DNA of 64,000 bases from Symsagittifera roscoffensis (Eukaryota > Xenacoelomorpha > Acoela > Convolutidae): assembly GCF_963678635.1 (NCBI RefSeq), contig NC_087069.1, positions 54,012,635-54,076,634 of the forward strand, in the 5' to 3' direction. Numbering within the stretch: position 1 is the stretch's first letter; every line of letters begins with the position of its first letter. Both the position numbers and the translations under genes were made by a program. Shown here piece after piece: positions 37,300-48,299 of this stretch. Under the pieces are notes generated by a model that saw only the letters and a program-made list of their open reading frames with translations, did no database searches and was not told where the DNA came from.

Positions 37300-37975
37300 T
37301 TTGAACCGGGCATTTGGAAAACGGCTGAACTTGGGAAACCGTTAAGCTCTGATTGAACTTGAAAAACGGTTGAACTCCGATTGATTTCACTAAGGCGAAA
37401 GTTTGCATTGAAAAAACAGTTTTCTAATAAACTATTCGTAAAATAATTTAGTAATATGTTTTGAGATTTGAGATTTTGAAACTTACTGATAATCTGAGTG
37501 TGTAGATAATACGTGGAAAACGGTTAAACTCTGGTTAAACTCACTCTGAATGAGCACGTGGAAAACGGTTGAAATCTGATTGATTTCACTAATGCGATTT
37601 TTTGCACTAAAAACTAGTCATAATGTATTTTTGTAATATGTTTTGAAATTTGAGATTTTGAATTTTACTGATAATCTGACTGTGTGAATTATACGTTGAA
37701 AATCGTTGAACTCTGATTGAACTCTAATTGAACCCGTGGAAAACGGTTGAACTCTGATTGATTTCACTGAGGCTATTGTTTGCACTAAAAAAACACTTTT
37801 CTAACAAACTAGTCAAAGTATTTTTGTAATATACTTTGAGATTTGAGATTTTGAAACTTACTGATAATCTGACTGTGTGACGGCGGTGGTTAGATTGTGT
37901 AACGCCGGCGTCCTTAGCACTAGAAACTGTTTTCTAATAAACTAGTCATAAACCATTTTAGTAATTTATTTTGAT
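37300..37975. repeat. Tandem repeat of about 180 bp, three to four units
   Basis: Units start around GGAAAACGGTTGAACTCTGA (about 37365, 37560, 37737) and share GATTGATTTCACT, TTTTCTAATAAACTA, TTTTGAGATTTGAGATTTTG and CTTACTGATAATCTGA. Spacing is about 175-195 bp. The last partial unit ends immediately next to the GC-rich exon-like block at 37976. Confidence 0.7.
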
Positions 37976-38392
37976 ACTTTGAACGTTTCCGACGAAAGTC
38001 CGACCCAAGGCTGGGATGACCCAGCGCTTCTGCCCCGTCCTCGACCTTGAGCCCGGCCTGGCAGCTTTGCGGTCCCGGCGACTGACGGCGCTGATCGTCC
38101 GCGACTGCGTCCCCGCCCGCTTGCCCAATTATAGGGCAGAGTGTCGTCATCACTGTCGCTGAATGAGTCGACGATTCGGCCATCCCAGGCCACAGCGTGC
38201 TCGAGGCAGTGCTCTCCTCCTCGTCACTTCCCGAGAGCAGATCAAAGTCGGAGACACTCCTCAGCTTCTCCGGTTCCGACTCCGAGTCCGATTCACGGTA
38301 CGGCACAACTGTCTCCACCTCTATCTGACTGCCTGCCACCTCATCATCACCCTCATTTGGCTCCTCATCCTCGTCCGTGCCTGAGGAACTAA
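37976..38392 (-). CDS. Exon-like GC island: acidic then RG-rich protein segment
   Basis: An abrupt GC-rich block in AT-rich surroundings. On the minus strand it starts after an acceptor-like CCTTTTTTAG and reads GTDEDEEPNEGDDEVAGS ... SDFDLLSGSDEEES, a strongly acidic, Ser-rich disordered segment. The alternative frame continues more sensibly as SFSDSDDDTLPYNW then a GRGRSRGRS and GRGRGRS stretch, so a frame change near 38,190 is likely (indel, or an intron not recognised). Acidic plus RG-rich tracts suggest an RNA- or chromatin-associated protein, but no domain identifies it. It could be a real exon of a host gene or a degraded one. Confidence 0.4.
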
Positions 38393-38544
38393 AAAAGGTA
38401 AAACATGATTGATATGCAGGAACGATTGGATGCTCTTTTTGAGGTTTACATTGGGAAGGTTCAAGTTGGTGGTCAAAAGTGGAATGATGAAGTTGTTCAC
38501 ATGGCATCAAGCTTAGTTAGTTTATCAAAAAACAAGGTCAAAAA

Positions 38545-38740
38545 CATAAATACCATTGCATGAAGCTATGGAAAGGCGGCAAACCCTGCCGACAGATGGA
38601 GCCTTCTGGCTGAGGATCATCCTGCATATTCCGCCAGCAGATAAAACACAAGCTGTGCGCAACATCCCGATCTTGGATCTGGAACAAATTCAGTTAATCT
38701 TCACAGCAGATAGGGCACATTTCATCGTCTGCTGTTTGTG
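38545..38740 (-). pseudogene. RING-finger-like remnant
   Basis: The minus strand reads ADDEMCPICCED, then a TAA, then FQIQDRDVAHSLCFICWRNM ... ICRQGLPPF. The CPICCE start and HSLCFICW middle resemble the CNOT4-type C4C4 RING of a ubiquitin ligase, but one ligand in the C-x-H position is absent and a stop lies inside. It may be a decayed exon related to the neighbouring minus-strand exon-like blocks. Low confidence. Confidence 0.3.
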
Positions 38741-38762
38741 GTTCATTCAACATCTTTTCTGA

Positions 38763-40015
38763 ATTTCATTAGTTCAGTTAGTTACTCAGACTGCAAGCTA
38801 AAAATTGGAATCACATTTCAATTTATAGAATGAAAGTTTTGATTTTAAAATAACAATTAAAAAATCTAGACAATTTGTACACATTCCTTGAAAAATTGTA
38901 CAGAATATCTATTATTTGAATGTGGTAATAGAAAGTTTTCAGGCCCTTTTGAACCAATATTTGGGCAGGCAATGCTCTCACTTTCAATAATGCGCATGAC
39001 CCAAGATTGTGTTGTAAGAGACTGTCCACTTCTTCTTAATTAGCCAGCTTTTCTTTGGTTGTTGGCTTCAAACACAAAATTATCGAAATTTATCATTAAA
39101 GATTAGACTGAGTTTTTGGGATGAATTGAGTTTTTCAGCATACGGGATGACGAAACTCAATTGTTGGGATCAACTGAGTATTTCATTATATGCCATTAAA
39201 TTTGGTGAAGTTTCTGGGATACGGAAGTAAGTATTTCAATATCTGGGATGAAATTCGGCCAGAAGTACTGACGCAAATTATCCTGGCAAGGTGGTTATCT
39301 AAGGCTTTGTCATGCGCCTTCGGAATTATTCAGACCTGCGCCAGATCTTCTAATTCTTGCGGCGTTATCGTGTCTCTGGGTGCGTTTCAACCATGTGTGT
39401 CATGCCAGCTGGCCTAACGAGGGACCCGGTGCTCCGACAGAACAACTTTCGGACACCCTCCAGCATCACAGCGAGGATCATCTCCGGGAAACATCGGTTT
39501 CCAACCGAGAGATTGCTGCATCATATATTCCCTGAATATCTGCTTGTTTTTGACCGACGGGGCCATCAAACAATATGTTTTGCAGCCTAACAGAAAATAC
39601 AACTAGATGAAGTATATTTCTGTTTCGTTGACGAAATTGTGCACCAAATTTTGTTTAACCCTTCTTTGAATTGTACATCACAGATGTACTGGAGAAAGGC
39701 TGGTGAAATGGTGTTATTGCACAAGCCTGCAATGATAGCAGGTAGCTTGACTTCTTTGTCGGTACTTCTGTCTTCTCCAACTTACTATTATGTGTGTGTC
39801 CCAACGATACATCCTTGACTGCTTTTCGGACAGAGAATTTGTGGCGGCCGACAAGGAAGCATCAGTATCAATGATGTTCCAGAACGTTGTCGGTATTGAT
39901 CGGAAGAAAGTTTGAACATTAGCTGGCTTAATTGATCGTATATATTCGTAGGCTTGAACACAAATATGAGGTTAAACTATTTGAAAAATGGAGTCCTATT
40001 AGGAGTCTAATTACT
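38763..40015. other. Mostly unassigned; one exon-like block on the minus strand at 39,300-39,590
   Basis: A minus-strand acceptor-like TTTTCTGTTAG (about 39592) precedes a higher-GC block whose best frame reads LFDGPVGQKQADIQGIYDAA before stopping. No family is recognised. The rest is AT-rich without features. Confidence 0.25.
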
Positions 40016-40205
40016 TTACCAGCTGGTTACCTTTTCCTTTAAGAAGTACCGTCTAGCTCTGAGTTCATCGGGGTATTCCTTCAAATTTTCGTCCATGAAA
40101 TTGTCCCCATACATTTGGCTGTCAAACTGGCAACTATTTGCAGGCTCTGTTAAATGGCTTTTAAAACCCTGGGTGGATTTAGCCGATGGAACTAACAAGG
40201 CTTAT
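40016..40205 (-). CDS. Possible exon of an unidentified minus-strand gene
   Basis: The minus strand reads SHLTEPANSCQFDSQMYGDN then DENLKEYPDELRARRYFLKEK, directly followed by a donor AAAG|GTAACC (about 40030). It is preceded by an acceptor-like CCTTGTTAG near 40198. Composition is coding-like. No domain is recognised. Confidence 0.35.
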
Positions 40206-40355
40206 GTTGGCCAATAAATGAGTCTGACTGGATCCAACTGACAACATCAATCGCAGGCACGCACTAGGTTAGACTTGAGGCAGTCATGATCTAACAAAAT
40301 ACCCAAAAAAGATGATCGAAAATTAATAATTAACGACTTTGAGATAATTTTAGTT

Positions 40356-40700
40356 TCAGATGCTCACTTGCGAAAATCTGTCTCTTAGTTCGCCACAGTC
40401 AATTAGAGGTAACAGGTCAATATAACTGTCACTCGTGCTACAAGAGCTGCCTGAAACCACGGTAAAACTCTGCGGTCTTTCGACAAAAGCTTTTGGTTTC
40501 TGTATCCACGCCAAAGGAGGTCGTTGATCTGTTCTCAGATCTGCGTCAATCAGACTATGAAGTGGCGAATTGGAACCTAGCAGAGAAAAGCGCGAAAGGG
40601 ACTCTGGTATGAGAGGAAGTGGATCTGGCCGCAGAAACGGTCCATTCGGTACCTCGGAAAGTGGTACCATCCTAATTGGCAACTTCCTTAGCTGGCGCAC
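40356..40700 (-). CDS. Possible upstream exon, Pro-rich, of the same gene
   Basis: 115 open codons on the minus strand starting near 40700 (MRQLRKLPIRMVPLSEVP), rich in Pro, Leu and Ser, ending CGA TTT TCG CAA|GTGAGC, a plausible donor near 40364. The coding-like piece at 40016-40205 would be the next exon after an intron of about 160 nt. No family is recognised and no promoter was seen. Confidence 0.35.
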   Translation of the reverse strand: MRQLRKLPIRMVPLSEVPNGPFLRPDPLPLIPESLSRFSLLGSNSPLHSLIDADLRTDQRPPLAWIQKPKAFVERPQSFTVVSGSSCSTSDSYIDLLPLIDCGELRDRFSQVSI

Positions 40701-40809
40701 CGATTAGCAACTGGCCGGTGACTTCCGAGGTATATTTATCGATAGTACTTGTCATTCACTTCGTTGCCAACAGTACCTGGGGCAGTGTCCTTGAAGATTT
40801 TGCCGTAAT

Positions 40810-41139
40810 TCAGCGAAATAGAGGGCTAAAACAGTGATATTTAGGACAATTATACTTGCAGACTAGTGGGCGGACAACTTTATCAAATAAATACGGCGTT
40901 TTGTTACATACAATTGAAAGTTTCAAAACGGGTTCCTCATCCTCCGGCTCCATTTTGCACAAAATCGTCACCAATTGTTCCTGCTTGTACCCGCTTTTCC
41001 CGTCTGGCTCGCTTGGTTCCTGCTTGCACCAGGAAGACGTCACATGATGCTCATTTCTGCACGTCGCATGTTTGTTCCAGGAGGTCGTCTTGCTCGTCGT
41101 CTTGCTCGTCGTCTTGGTCGTCGTACTGCTGGTTCCCAA
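40810..41139 (-). pseudogene. Array gene exon A only, truncated at the array edge
   Basis: An open 110-codon frame, GTSSTTTKTTSKTTSKTTSW ... LVTILCKMEPEDEE ... CNCPKYHCF-like, ending where the array sequence stops at about 40818. The exon B partner is absent. It is the longest uninterrupted exon A and shows that the Thr/Ser/Lys tract and the Cys-rich part belong to one frame. Confidence 0.4.
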
Positions 41140-41289
41140 TTTTTTTTTAACGTTAGTCTATCTCGTCGTCTGCCTCTTTGTCGTTGTCGTGATAGAGTCT
41201 ACTTGCGCAGACGTGGACTGAATTATTTGGCTTAGTGATAAAACAGTTTAAATAAGAAATCAAAAAACATATAGATCGATGGATTCGTA

Positions 41290-42063
41290 TTTTATTTCAA
41301 AAGCACACATCATCACTCACTCTGATCATTGCCGATTTCATCCTCGCAGATCACAATTGCCCTCCTCTGCTTCGCTCTGAAAGGTAATTGGCACCCCCTA
41401 TAATTGTACCGCACAAAGTTATAACTTTTCCTAGTGGGAGAGAGCAGCTTTCGTTTTAGCCCAGAACTTCGATTGGCTCTTATCCTCTACCAGCTAGGCG
41501 AGAACACATGCTTTGCAGTTCTGTAGCAGTCGCTGAAGCCCTCCGTTCCACAGAAAATGCAAGTCATTTTGTTCAGTTTCGCATCCATTTTCTCGCATCG
41601 CTCTTAAGCATAATGGCGGACCATGTTGCTTTTTCGCAAAAATTGTAGGTCGTACTCTGGAAAAGAAAAGAAAAACAAAATTAGTCAAAGATTAAATGTC
41701 AGACAGTGAAATTTTTTTCACAATATCAATTTTGTTACAAATAGAGGGCTAAAACAGTGGTGTTCAGGACAATTATACTTGCAGACTAGTGGCGGGACAA
41801 CTATATCAAATAATTGCGGCATTTTGTTTCATTTAATTGAAACTTTCAATACGGGTGCCTCATCCTCAGGCTCCATTTTACACAAAATCGTCACCAATTG
41901 TTCCTGCTTGTACCCGTTTTTCCCTTTCTGGCTCGCTTGGTTTCTGCTTGCACCAGAAGGACGTCACATGATGCTCATTTCTGCACGTCGCATGTTTGTT
42001 CCAGGAGGTCGTCTTGCTCGTCGTCTTGCTCGTCGTCTTGGTCGTCGTACTGCTGGTTCCCAA
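41290..42063 (-). pseudogene. A-type copy of the array gene, frame broken in exon A
   Basis: Exon A begins GTSSTTTKTTSKTTSKTTSW ... HHVTSFWCKQKPSE, then shifts frame at a changed CCCTTTCTGG site (about 41925-41935), ending in GTIGDDFV and a stop. Exon B remains open (41688-41494, HGPPLCLRAMRENGCETE). A further acceptor-like TACCTTTCAG (about 41382) and a final block follow, then AATAAA (minus, about 41290), present here but mutated to AATAAG in the other units. Probably non-functional. Confidence 0.4.
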
Positions 42064-42408
42064 TTTTTTTTTACGTTAGTCCATCTCGTCGTCTGCCTCT
42101 TTGTCGTTGTCGTGATAGAGTCTACTTGCGCAGACGTGGACTGAATTATTTGGCTTAGTGATAAAACAGTTTGAATAAGAAATCAAAAAACATATAGATC
42201 GATGGGTTCGTATCTTATTTCAAAAGCACACATCATCACTCACGCTGATCATCGCCGATTTCATTCTCGCAGATCACAATTGCCCTACCTGCTTCGCTCT
42301 GAAAGGTAATTGGCACACCACATAATTGTACCGCACAAAGTCATAACTTTTCCTAGTGGGAGAGATCAGCTTTCGTTTTAGCCCAGAACTTCGATTGGCT
42401 CTTATCCT

Positions 42409-42888
42409 CTACCAGCAAGGCGAGAGCACATGCTTTGCACTTCTGTAGCAGTCGCTGAAGCCCTCCGTGCCACAGAACATGCAGGTCATTTCTTCAGTTT
42501 CGCATCCTTCTTCTTGCATCGCTCTTAAGCATAATGGCGGACCAAGTTGCTTTTTTGCAATAATTGTAGGTCGTACTTTGGAAAAGAAAAGAAAAACAAA
42601 AATAGTCAAATATTAAATGTCAGACAGTGAAATTTTTTTCACAATATCAATTTTGTTACCAAATTGAGGGCTAAAACAGTGATGTTTAGGACAATTATAC
42701 TTGCAGACTAGTGGGCGGACAACTATATCAAATAAATACGGCTTTTTGTTACATACAGTTGAAATTTTCAAAACGAGTTCCTCAACCTCCGGCTCCATTT
42801 TGCAAAAAATGGTCACCAATTGTTCCTGCTTGTACCCGCTTTTCCCATCTGACTCGCTTGGTTCCTGCTTGCACCAGGAAGACGTCAC
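42409..42888 (-). CDS. Small two-exon Cys-rich gene, intact frame (array copy, B type)
   Basis: Exon A (42888-42660) reads SSWCKQEPSES, LVTIFCKMEPEVEE and RPLVCKYNCPKHHCFSPQF. A donor G|GTAACA follows, with an acceptor ...TTTTCCAAAG, giving an 84-nt intron (42659-42576). Exon B (42575-42409) then joins in frame as VRPTIIAKKQLGPPLCLRAM ... EEMTCMFCGTEGFSDCYRSA and stops at TAG. The product has about eleven Cys and several His in CxxxCxxxxC and CxxC arrangements, suggesting metal binding; no known zinc-finger family is recognised. The true start is unclear: the frame stays open upstream through a Thr/Ser/Lys-rich stretch without an ATG, so another 5' exon is likely. Function unknown. Confidence 0.45.
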
Positions 42889-43129
42889 ATGATGCCCATT
42901 TCTGCACGCCGCATGTTTGTTCCAGGAGGTCGTCTTGCTCGTCGTCTTGGTGATGTTAGTCGTCGTTCTGCTGACTAACGCATTTTTTTTTACGTTAGTC
43001 CATCTCGTCGTCTGCCTCTTTGTCGTTGTCGTGTTAGAGTCTACTTGCGCAGACGTGGACTGACTTATTTGGCTTAGTGATAAAACAGTTTGAATAAGAA
43101 ATCAAAAAACATATAGATCGATGGGTTCG

Positions 43130-43905
43130 TATCTTATTTCAAAAGCACACATCATTACTCACTCTGATCATCGCAGATTTCATCCTCTCAGATCACAATT
43201 GCCCTCCTCTGCTTCGCTCTGAAAGGTAATTGGCACCCCCCGTAATTGTACCGCACAAAGTTATAACTTTTCTTAGTGGGAGAGAGCAGCTTTCGTTTTA
43301 GCCCAGAACTTCGATTGGCTCTTATCCTCTACCAGCTAGGCGAGAACACATGCTTTGCAGTTCTGTAGCAGTCGCTGAAGCCCTCCGTTCCACAGAAAAT
43401 GCAAGTCATTTTGTTCAGTTTCGCATCCATTTTCTCGCATCGCTCTTAAGCATAATGGCGGACCATGTTGCTTTTTCGCAAAAATTGTAGGTCGTACTCT
43501 GGAAAAGAAAAGAAAAACAAAATTAGTCAAAGATTAAATGTCAGACAGTGAAATTTTTTTCACAATATCAATTTTGTTACAAATAGAGGGCTAAAACAGT
43601 GGTGTTCAGGACAATTATACTTGCAGACTAGTGGCGGGACAACTATATCAAATAATTGCGGCATTTTGTTTCATTTAATTGAAACTTTCAATACGGGTGC
43701 CTCATCCTCAGGCTCCATTTTACACAAAATCGTCACCAATTGTTCCAGCTTGTACCCGTTTTTCCCTTTCTGGCTCGCTTGGTTTCTGCTTGCACCAGAA
43801 GGACGTCACATGATGGTCATTTCTGCACGTCGCTTGTTTGTTCCAGGAGGTCGTCTTGCTCTTCGTCTTGCTCGTCGTCTTGGTCGTCGTACTGCTGGTT
43901 CCCAA
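43130..43905 (-). pseudogene. A-type copy of the array gene, frame broken
   Basis: Duplicate of 41290-42063 at +1842 bp, with the same frame change in exon A. A few private substitutions are visible (KTTSKTKSKTTSWNKQ). Exon B is open at 43530-43336. Confidence 0.4.
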
Positions 43906-44250
43906 TTTTTTTTTACGTTAGTCCATCTCGTCGTCTGCCTCTTTGTCGTTGTCGTGATAGAGTCTACTTGCGCAGACGTGGACTGAATTTTTTGGCTTAG
44001 TGATAAAACAGTTTGAATAAGAAATCAAAAAACATATAGATCGATGGGTTCGTATCTTATTTCAAAAGCACACATCATCACTCACGCTGATCATCGCCGA
44101 TTTCATTCTCGCAGATCACAATTGCCCTACCTGCTTCGCTCTGAAAGGTAATTGGCACACCCCATAATTGTACCGCACAAAGTCATAACTTTTCCTAGTG
44201 GGAGAGATCAGCTTTCGTTTTAGCCCAGAACTTCGATTGGCTCTTATCCT

Positions 44251-44730
44251 CTACCAGCAAGGCGAGAGCACATGCTTTGCACTTCTGTAGCAGTCGCTGA
44301 AGCCCTCCGTGCCACAGAACATGCAGGTCATTTCTTCAGTTTCGCATCCTTCTTCTTGCATCGCTCTTAAGCATAATGGCGGACCAAGTTGCTTTTTTGC
44401 AATAATTGTAAGTCGTACTTTGGAAAAGAAAAGAAAAACAAAAATAGTCAAATATTAAATGTCAGACAGTGAAATTTTTTTCACAATATCAATTTTGTTA
44501 CCAAATTGAGGGCTAAAACAGTGATGTTTAGGACAATTATACTTGCAGACTAGTGGGCGGACAACTATATCAAATAAATACGGCTTTTTGTTACATACAG
44601 TTGAAATTTTCAAAACGAGTTCCTCAACCTCCGGCTCCATTTTGCAAAAAATGGTCACCAATTGTTCCTGCTTGTACCCGCTTTTCCCATCTGACTCGCT
44701 TGGTTCCTGCTTGCACCAGGAAGACGTCAC
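44251..44730 (-). CDS. Second intact copy of the Cys-rich gene (B type)
   Basis: Same structure as 42409-42888, shifted by 1842 bp: exon A 44730-44502, intron 44501-44418, exon B 44417-44251. The exon A protein is unchanged, and exon B differs only at its start (an R to L-type change). Preservation of the frame and splice sites in two copies may reflect recent duplication rather than selection. Confidence 0.45.
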
Positions 44731-44989
44731 ATGATGCCCATTTCTGCACGTCGCATGTTTGTTCCAGGAGGTCGTCTTGCTCGTCGTCTTGGTGATGTTA
44801 GTCGTCGTTCTGCTGACTAACGCATTTTTTTTTACGTTAGTCCATCTCGTCGTCTGCCTCTTTGTCGTTGTCGTGATAGAGTCTACTTGCGCAGACGTGG
44901 ACTGACTTATTTGGCTTAGTGATGAAACAGTTTGAATAAGAAATCAAAAAACATATAGATCGATGGGTTCGTATCTTATTTCAAAAGCA

Positions 44990-45360
44990 CACATCATTAC
45001 TCACTCTGATCATCGCAGATTTCATCCTCTCAGATCACAATTGCCCTCCTCTGCTTCGATCTGAAAGGTAATTGGCACCCCCCGTAATTGTACCGCACAA
45101 AGTTATAACTTTTCTTAGTGGGAGAGAGCAGCTTTCGTTTTAGCCCAGAACTTCGATTGGCTCTTATCCTCTACCAGCTAGGCGAGAACACATGCTTTGC
45201 AGTTCTGTAGCAGTAGCTGAAGCCCTCCGTGCCACAGAACATGCAAGTCATTTTCTTCAGTCTTGCATCCTTCTTCTCGCATCGCTCTTAAGCATAATGG
45301 CGGACCATGTTGCTTTTTTGCAAAAATTGTAGGTCGTACTCTGAAAAGAAAAGAAAAACA
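44990..45360 (-). pseudogene. Array gene exon B and 3' block only, at the other array edge
   Basis: Contains the acceptor and exon B equivalents without an exon A upstream (the array ends at about 45424). The usual codons are interrupted. It marks the recombination boundary of the array. Confidence 0.4.
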
Positions 45361-45424
45361 AAATTAGTCAAAGATTAAATGTCAGACAGTGAAATTTTTT
45401 TCACAATATCAATTTTGTTACCAA

Positions 45425-46199
45425 AATTGGTATGCGGAAAAGAATTAGGCTATGACATTGTTACTCCTCGTTACAAAAGCAAAACCGTCCTTACAATATC
45501 AAATTGATTTATATGTGAGGTGGGGGAAAAGGAAAAAGAGCAAATAAATTTTAGTGGAATCCGCAAAATCTTAATTAATATCTATATCCTTTATTTACAA
45601 TCCAGGATCAAATCTTTAAGAAGCTTTGCTGTATCAAATTTGTGATACCCTTTAGGATTTGAAGCCGGCACCTCAGTTGTGAAATAAGAGCCTTAATTTT
45701 TATTACGATTTTTTTTTTTTTTTTTAAAAACGTCTTTTAGGCCATAATAATTGTGATGCACGTTTACAACGTTGTTTTAAAAACATCTTGCAGAGCCGCG
45801 GACTTGATCCAGTGATCTCTGGTTTGGTAGCCATCAGACCCGTTAGTCTTCTCAGATAATTTGAAAGCTACGCACAGTAGTCCTTTGCATATAATCAGTT
45901 ACATGAGGTTAAGTAATGTATGTCGGGGCAGTTCAGACCAGGGGGGAAGGGTGCGGACCCCCATGTATTATTATAGGCGACAGAGTATCCGATCCGCACC
46001 CTATGTATTAAAATAGGGAGTAGATTTCCCATTGTTTAAAGATAGGGAATTAGATTGGTAAGGTTTCAGGGTTTGCGTGATGGTAAGAGAATGGTAAGAA
46101 AAACGTGAAAATGTCTAGTTTTTCGCAAAAATCTCGGCGCGCGTTACCTAATGGGTAAATATTATTGGTGTATTACATGGGAATAGATATTCCAGCGTT
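45425..46199. other. Non-coding stretch with a 9-bp perfect inverted repeat
   Basis: No gene. GGGTGCGGA 45949-45957 and TCCGCACCC 45993-46001 are perfectly complementary. Just inside and just after lie the direct repeats ATGTATTATTATAGG and ATGTATTAAAATAGG. A 15-T run sits near 45710-45724. Confidence 0.45.
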
Positions 46200-46580
46200 T
46201 TAAGAGTGTTCATAGTTTTAGATGGTGAGATGTTACATTTCAAAAAAAATTTTGAAAGTTTTTCTAAGTTTTACTTGCAAATACATTTTCATCTAGAAAA
46301 AGTTTTTATCTTGAAAAATCTAAAAAAATATTTTTTTGGATAGTAAGTTTCAGATGGCAAGTTCCGAAAAAATATTTTGATAGTTTTTTAATTTTTACTT
46401 GCAAATACTTTTCTCTATCTTGAAAAATGGAAGAAGAAGTTTTTTTTGGTGGTAAGTTTCAGATGGTAAATTCAAAAACTCTTGAAAATTTTTAATGTTT
46501 TGCACTAAATTTTGATCTTGAAAAATCGAAAAAAATTTTGGATGGTAAGTTTCAGGTGGTAAGTTTCGACAAAAATAAGG
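46200..46580. repeat. Degenerate tandem repeat of about 110 bp with GGTAAGTTTCAGATGGTAAG
   Basis: Three to four imperfect units share TTTTTACTTGCAAATAC, TCTTGAAAAAT and GGTAAGTTTCAGATGG. Strongly AT-rich; open minus-strand frames only reflect the repeat. Confidence 0.6.
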
Positions 46581-47589
46581 TGTCGGTTTAGTATATGGGA
46601 TCATAAACTAATATATCACAGAATACTTTTTTTTCTCGAAAGAATCTTTTAATTACTTTATAATTAAATTCCCTGAGGTTATCTGGGGAAAATTTTCATG
46701 AGAGGATTATCTTTGACAGTTTTATTATTCCGCTCCAAGGGATATCAGGAGAATCGTGACAGCTCCCTACGGTTGATTACTTTTATGTCCCTTTCAATCT
46801 TTTATTTCCCAGGTTATCTGGAGAACGGATGACAGCTCCATTATACTTAATAATTTTGTTACTTATCTTTTTTCACTTAATTATCCCACGATCAAATGAC
46901 AGATGCATATTAGAAATTCCCCACAGATTTAATGAAGCGTGAATTACTTTCCTGAGAGATTAAGATTTTAAATTTTCTTTAAAAAATGAAATACGTCCAA
47001 TCAAAATTGCGTGAACTTTTCATTGGAAGTAAGATAAAAATATGCAAACACTTTCGAGTTTCGACCAATTAGATGTAGTTCTCAATTTTATCTCAACTTG
47101 TTTATTTATTCTGTCACATTTCTTGCATCGATTAATTTCAGTTCTCTTCTATCACTTGTCTTCAATCTTTGAAAAATTCTTTGAATTTTGCGAAACTTCC
47201 AAAAAATTATCATTCAAATTTGTCAATTACTCTACCTCCGTAAAAGTTTTTACTGAGAAAGATATAGTATCATTGTTTTGTGTGTCTGATATTTTTTTAT
47301 ATAATAATTTTTGTCTTTCTTAGAGTAAACATCTAAAAAAGTTATACAATTTACTAGAAGTTGGTTACAATTTTAGTAATTTTTTCTACTCTATCGTTAT
47401 TTCTTTCACTTGTGGGACTAAAACATCCATATTTCATTATCCTTCTCCGTGTATTTCACCAAAAGGTTAGTTGTAAGCTGCTGTTCTTAAAAAATAACGA
47501 TTCTAAAGTGTTAAACTTAATAAATAATCAAACAATTTACTACATCGTATAGTAAATTTACTGCATTTATATTTACAAATAAAAAGTTT
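46581..47589. other. AT-rich stretch, no supported gene
   Basis: The frames at 47042-47323 and 47361-47552 are hydrophobic because the sequence is T-rich. CAGGTTATCTGGAGAA-like blocks recur near 46675 and 46812. No RNA gene was recognised. Confidence 0.3.
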
Positions 47590-47979
47590 TTACATAAAAT
47601 TATTGAAAAAATTCAAAACATGCACATCATGAACATTATTCAAATTTTTCTGGAATAGTTTGAAAAGAAGAAATGTTGAATAACTTGAGTAAAATTCACA
47701 CAAAAAATCAGTTTTTTGTAGCTTTCGAAGAAGCATTCGTCGATACTTTTTTGTCAAAAAGGGGTGAGTTGATCTCTCTATAGCCAAAGAATCTGCAAAG
47801 TAGTAACTTTTCTCCAGTCGAGCAATCAAGGTCCAGTTTTCTCTTCTATCATTGCTTGGGGCTGAGTTAATAACTGTAAAAGAGTATTTTGTTAGTTCAT
47901 GTACTTTATCAGAGGTAATTTGCAGATGTGAGAAACTCTCCATCGTTGCAATTGTTAGCTGATTTGACACGTAAAACAA
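47590..47979 (-). CDS. Unidentified 130-codon minus-strand frame next to the Polinton remnant
   Basis: Open from about 47979 and ending near 47590, reading MESFSHLQITSDKVHEL and RREWT-like charged blocks. It sits 3' of the capsid-type gene of the Polinton remnant in the same orientation and may be part of it, but it matches nothing I know. Confidence 0.3.
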   Translation of the reverse strand: MFYVSNQLTIATMESFSHLQITSDKVHELTKYSFTVINSAPSNDRRENWTLIARLEKSYYFADSLAIERSTHPFLTKKYRRMLLRKLQKTDFLCEFYSSYSTFLLFKLFQKNLNNVHDVHVLNFFNNFM

Positions 47980-48299
47980 AAAAAATAGATAGTTTGATGG
48001 TGTAATTTAGGGTAAAAATTTAAATTATTGATTTACGCGCATTTAGGTATTGAATCAACAAAGTCCCATATACCAAACTTATGAATTGGACAAAGGTTAT
48101 TGAACACTGGTGTACAGTCTAGGTTGAAAAGTGTCTCGGGTTTTCAATTAAACAGCATTCTTTTTCTGCTTTTTCTAGAGATTTAGGTCTGAAGAAAAAC
48201 AAAAGTAGATAGTACAGAGACATTAACGATGGAAAGCCCCAAAAGTTACAATAATTTTATAGGAACCTTAAAACTCAAAAAAAAGTAAACATTTTAACG

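Larger units (their letters stand above)
40818..45424 (-). repeat. Tandem array: five 921-bp units in an alternating A/B pattern
   Basis: The landmark GAGGGCTAAAACAGTG recurs at about 40822, 41744, 42665, 43586 and 44507, a period of about 921 bp. Units 2 and 4 are nearly identical, as are 3 and 5, offset by exactly 1842 bp, while neighbours differ more. A two-unit block was therefore duplicated recently. Coding-like pieces and splice signals in each unit point to the minus strand. Repeated GTCGTCTTGCTCGTCGTCTT tracts encode a Thr/Ser/Lys-rich segment. Confidence 0.9.

Noticed and set aside
40856-44795. Plus-strand frames in the tandem array (Arg/Ser-rich, repeated)
   Set aside because: They are the complement of the Thr/Ser/Lys and Cys-rich minus-strand exons, and the splice signals and AATAAA fit the minus strand.
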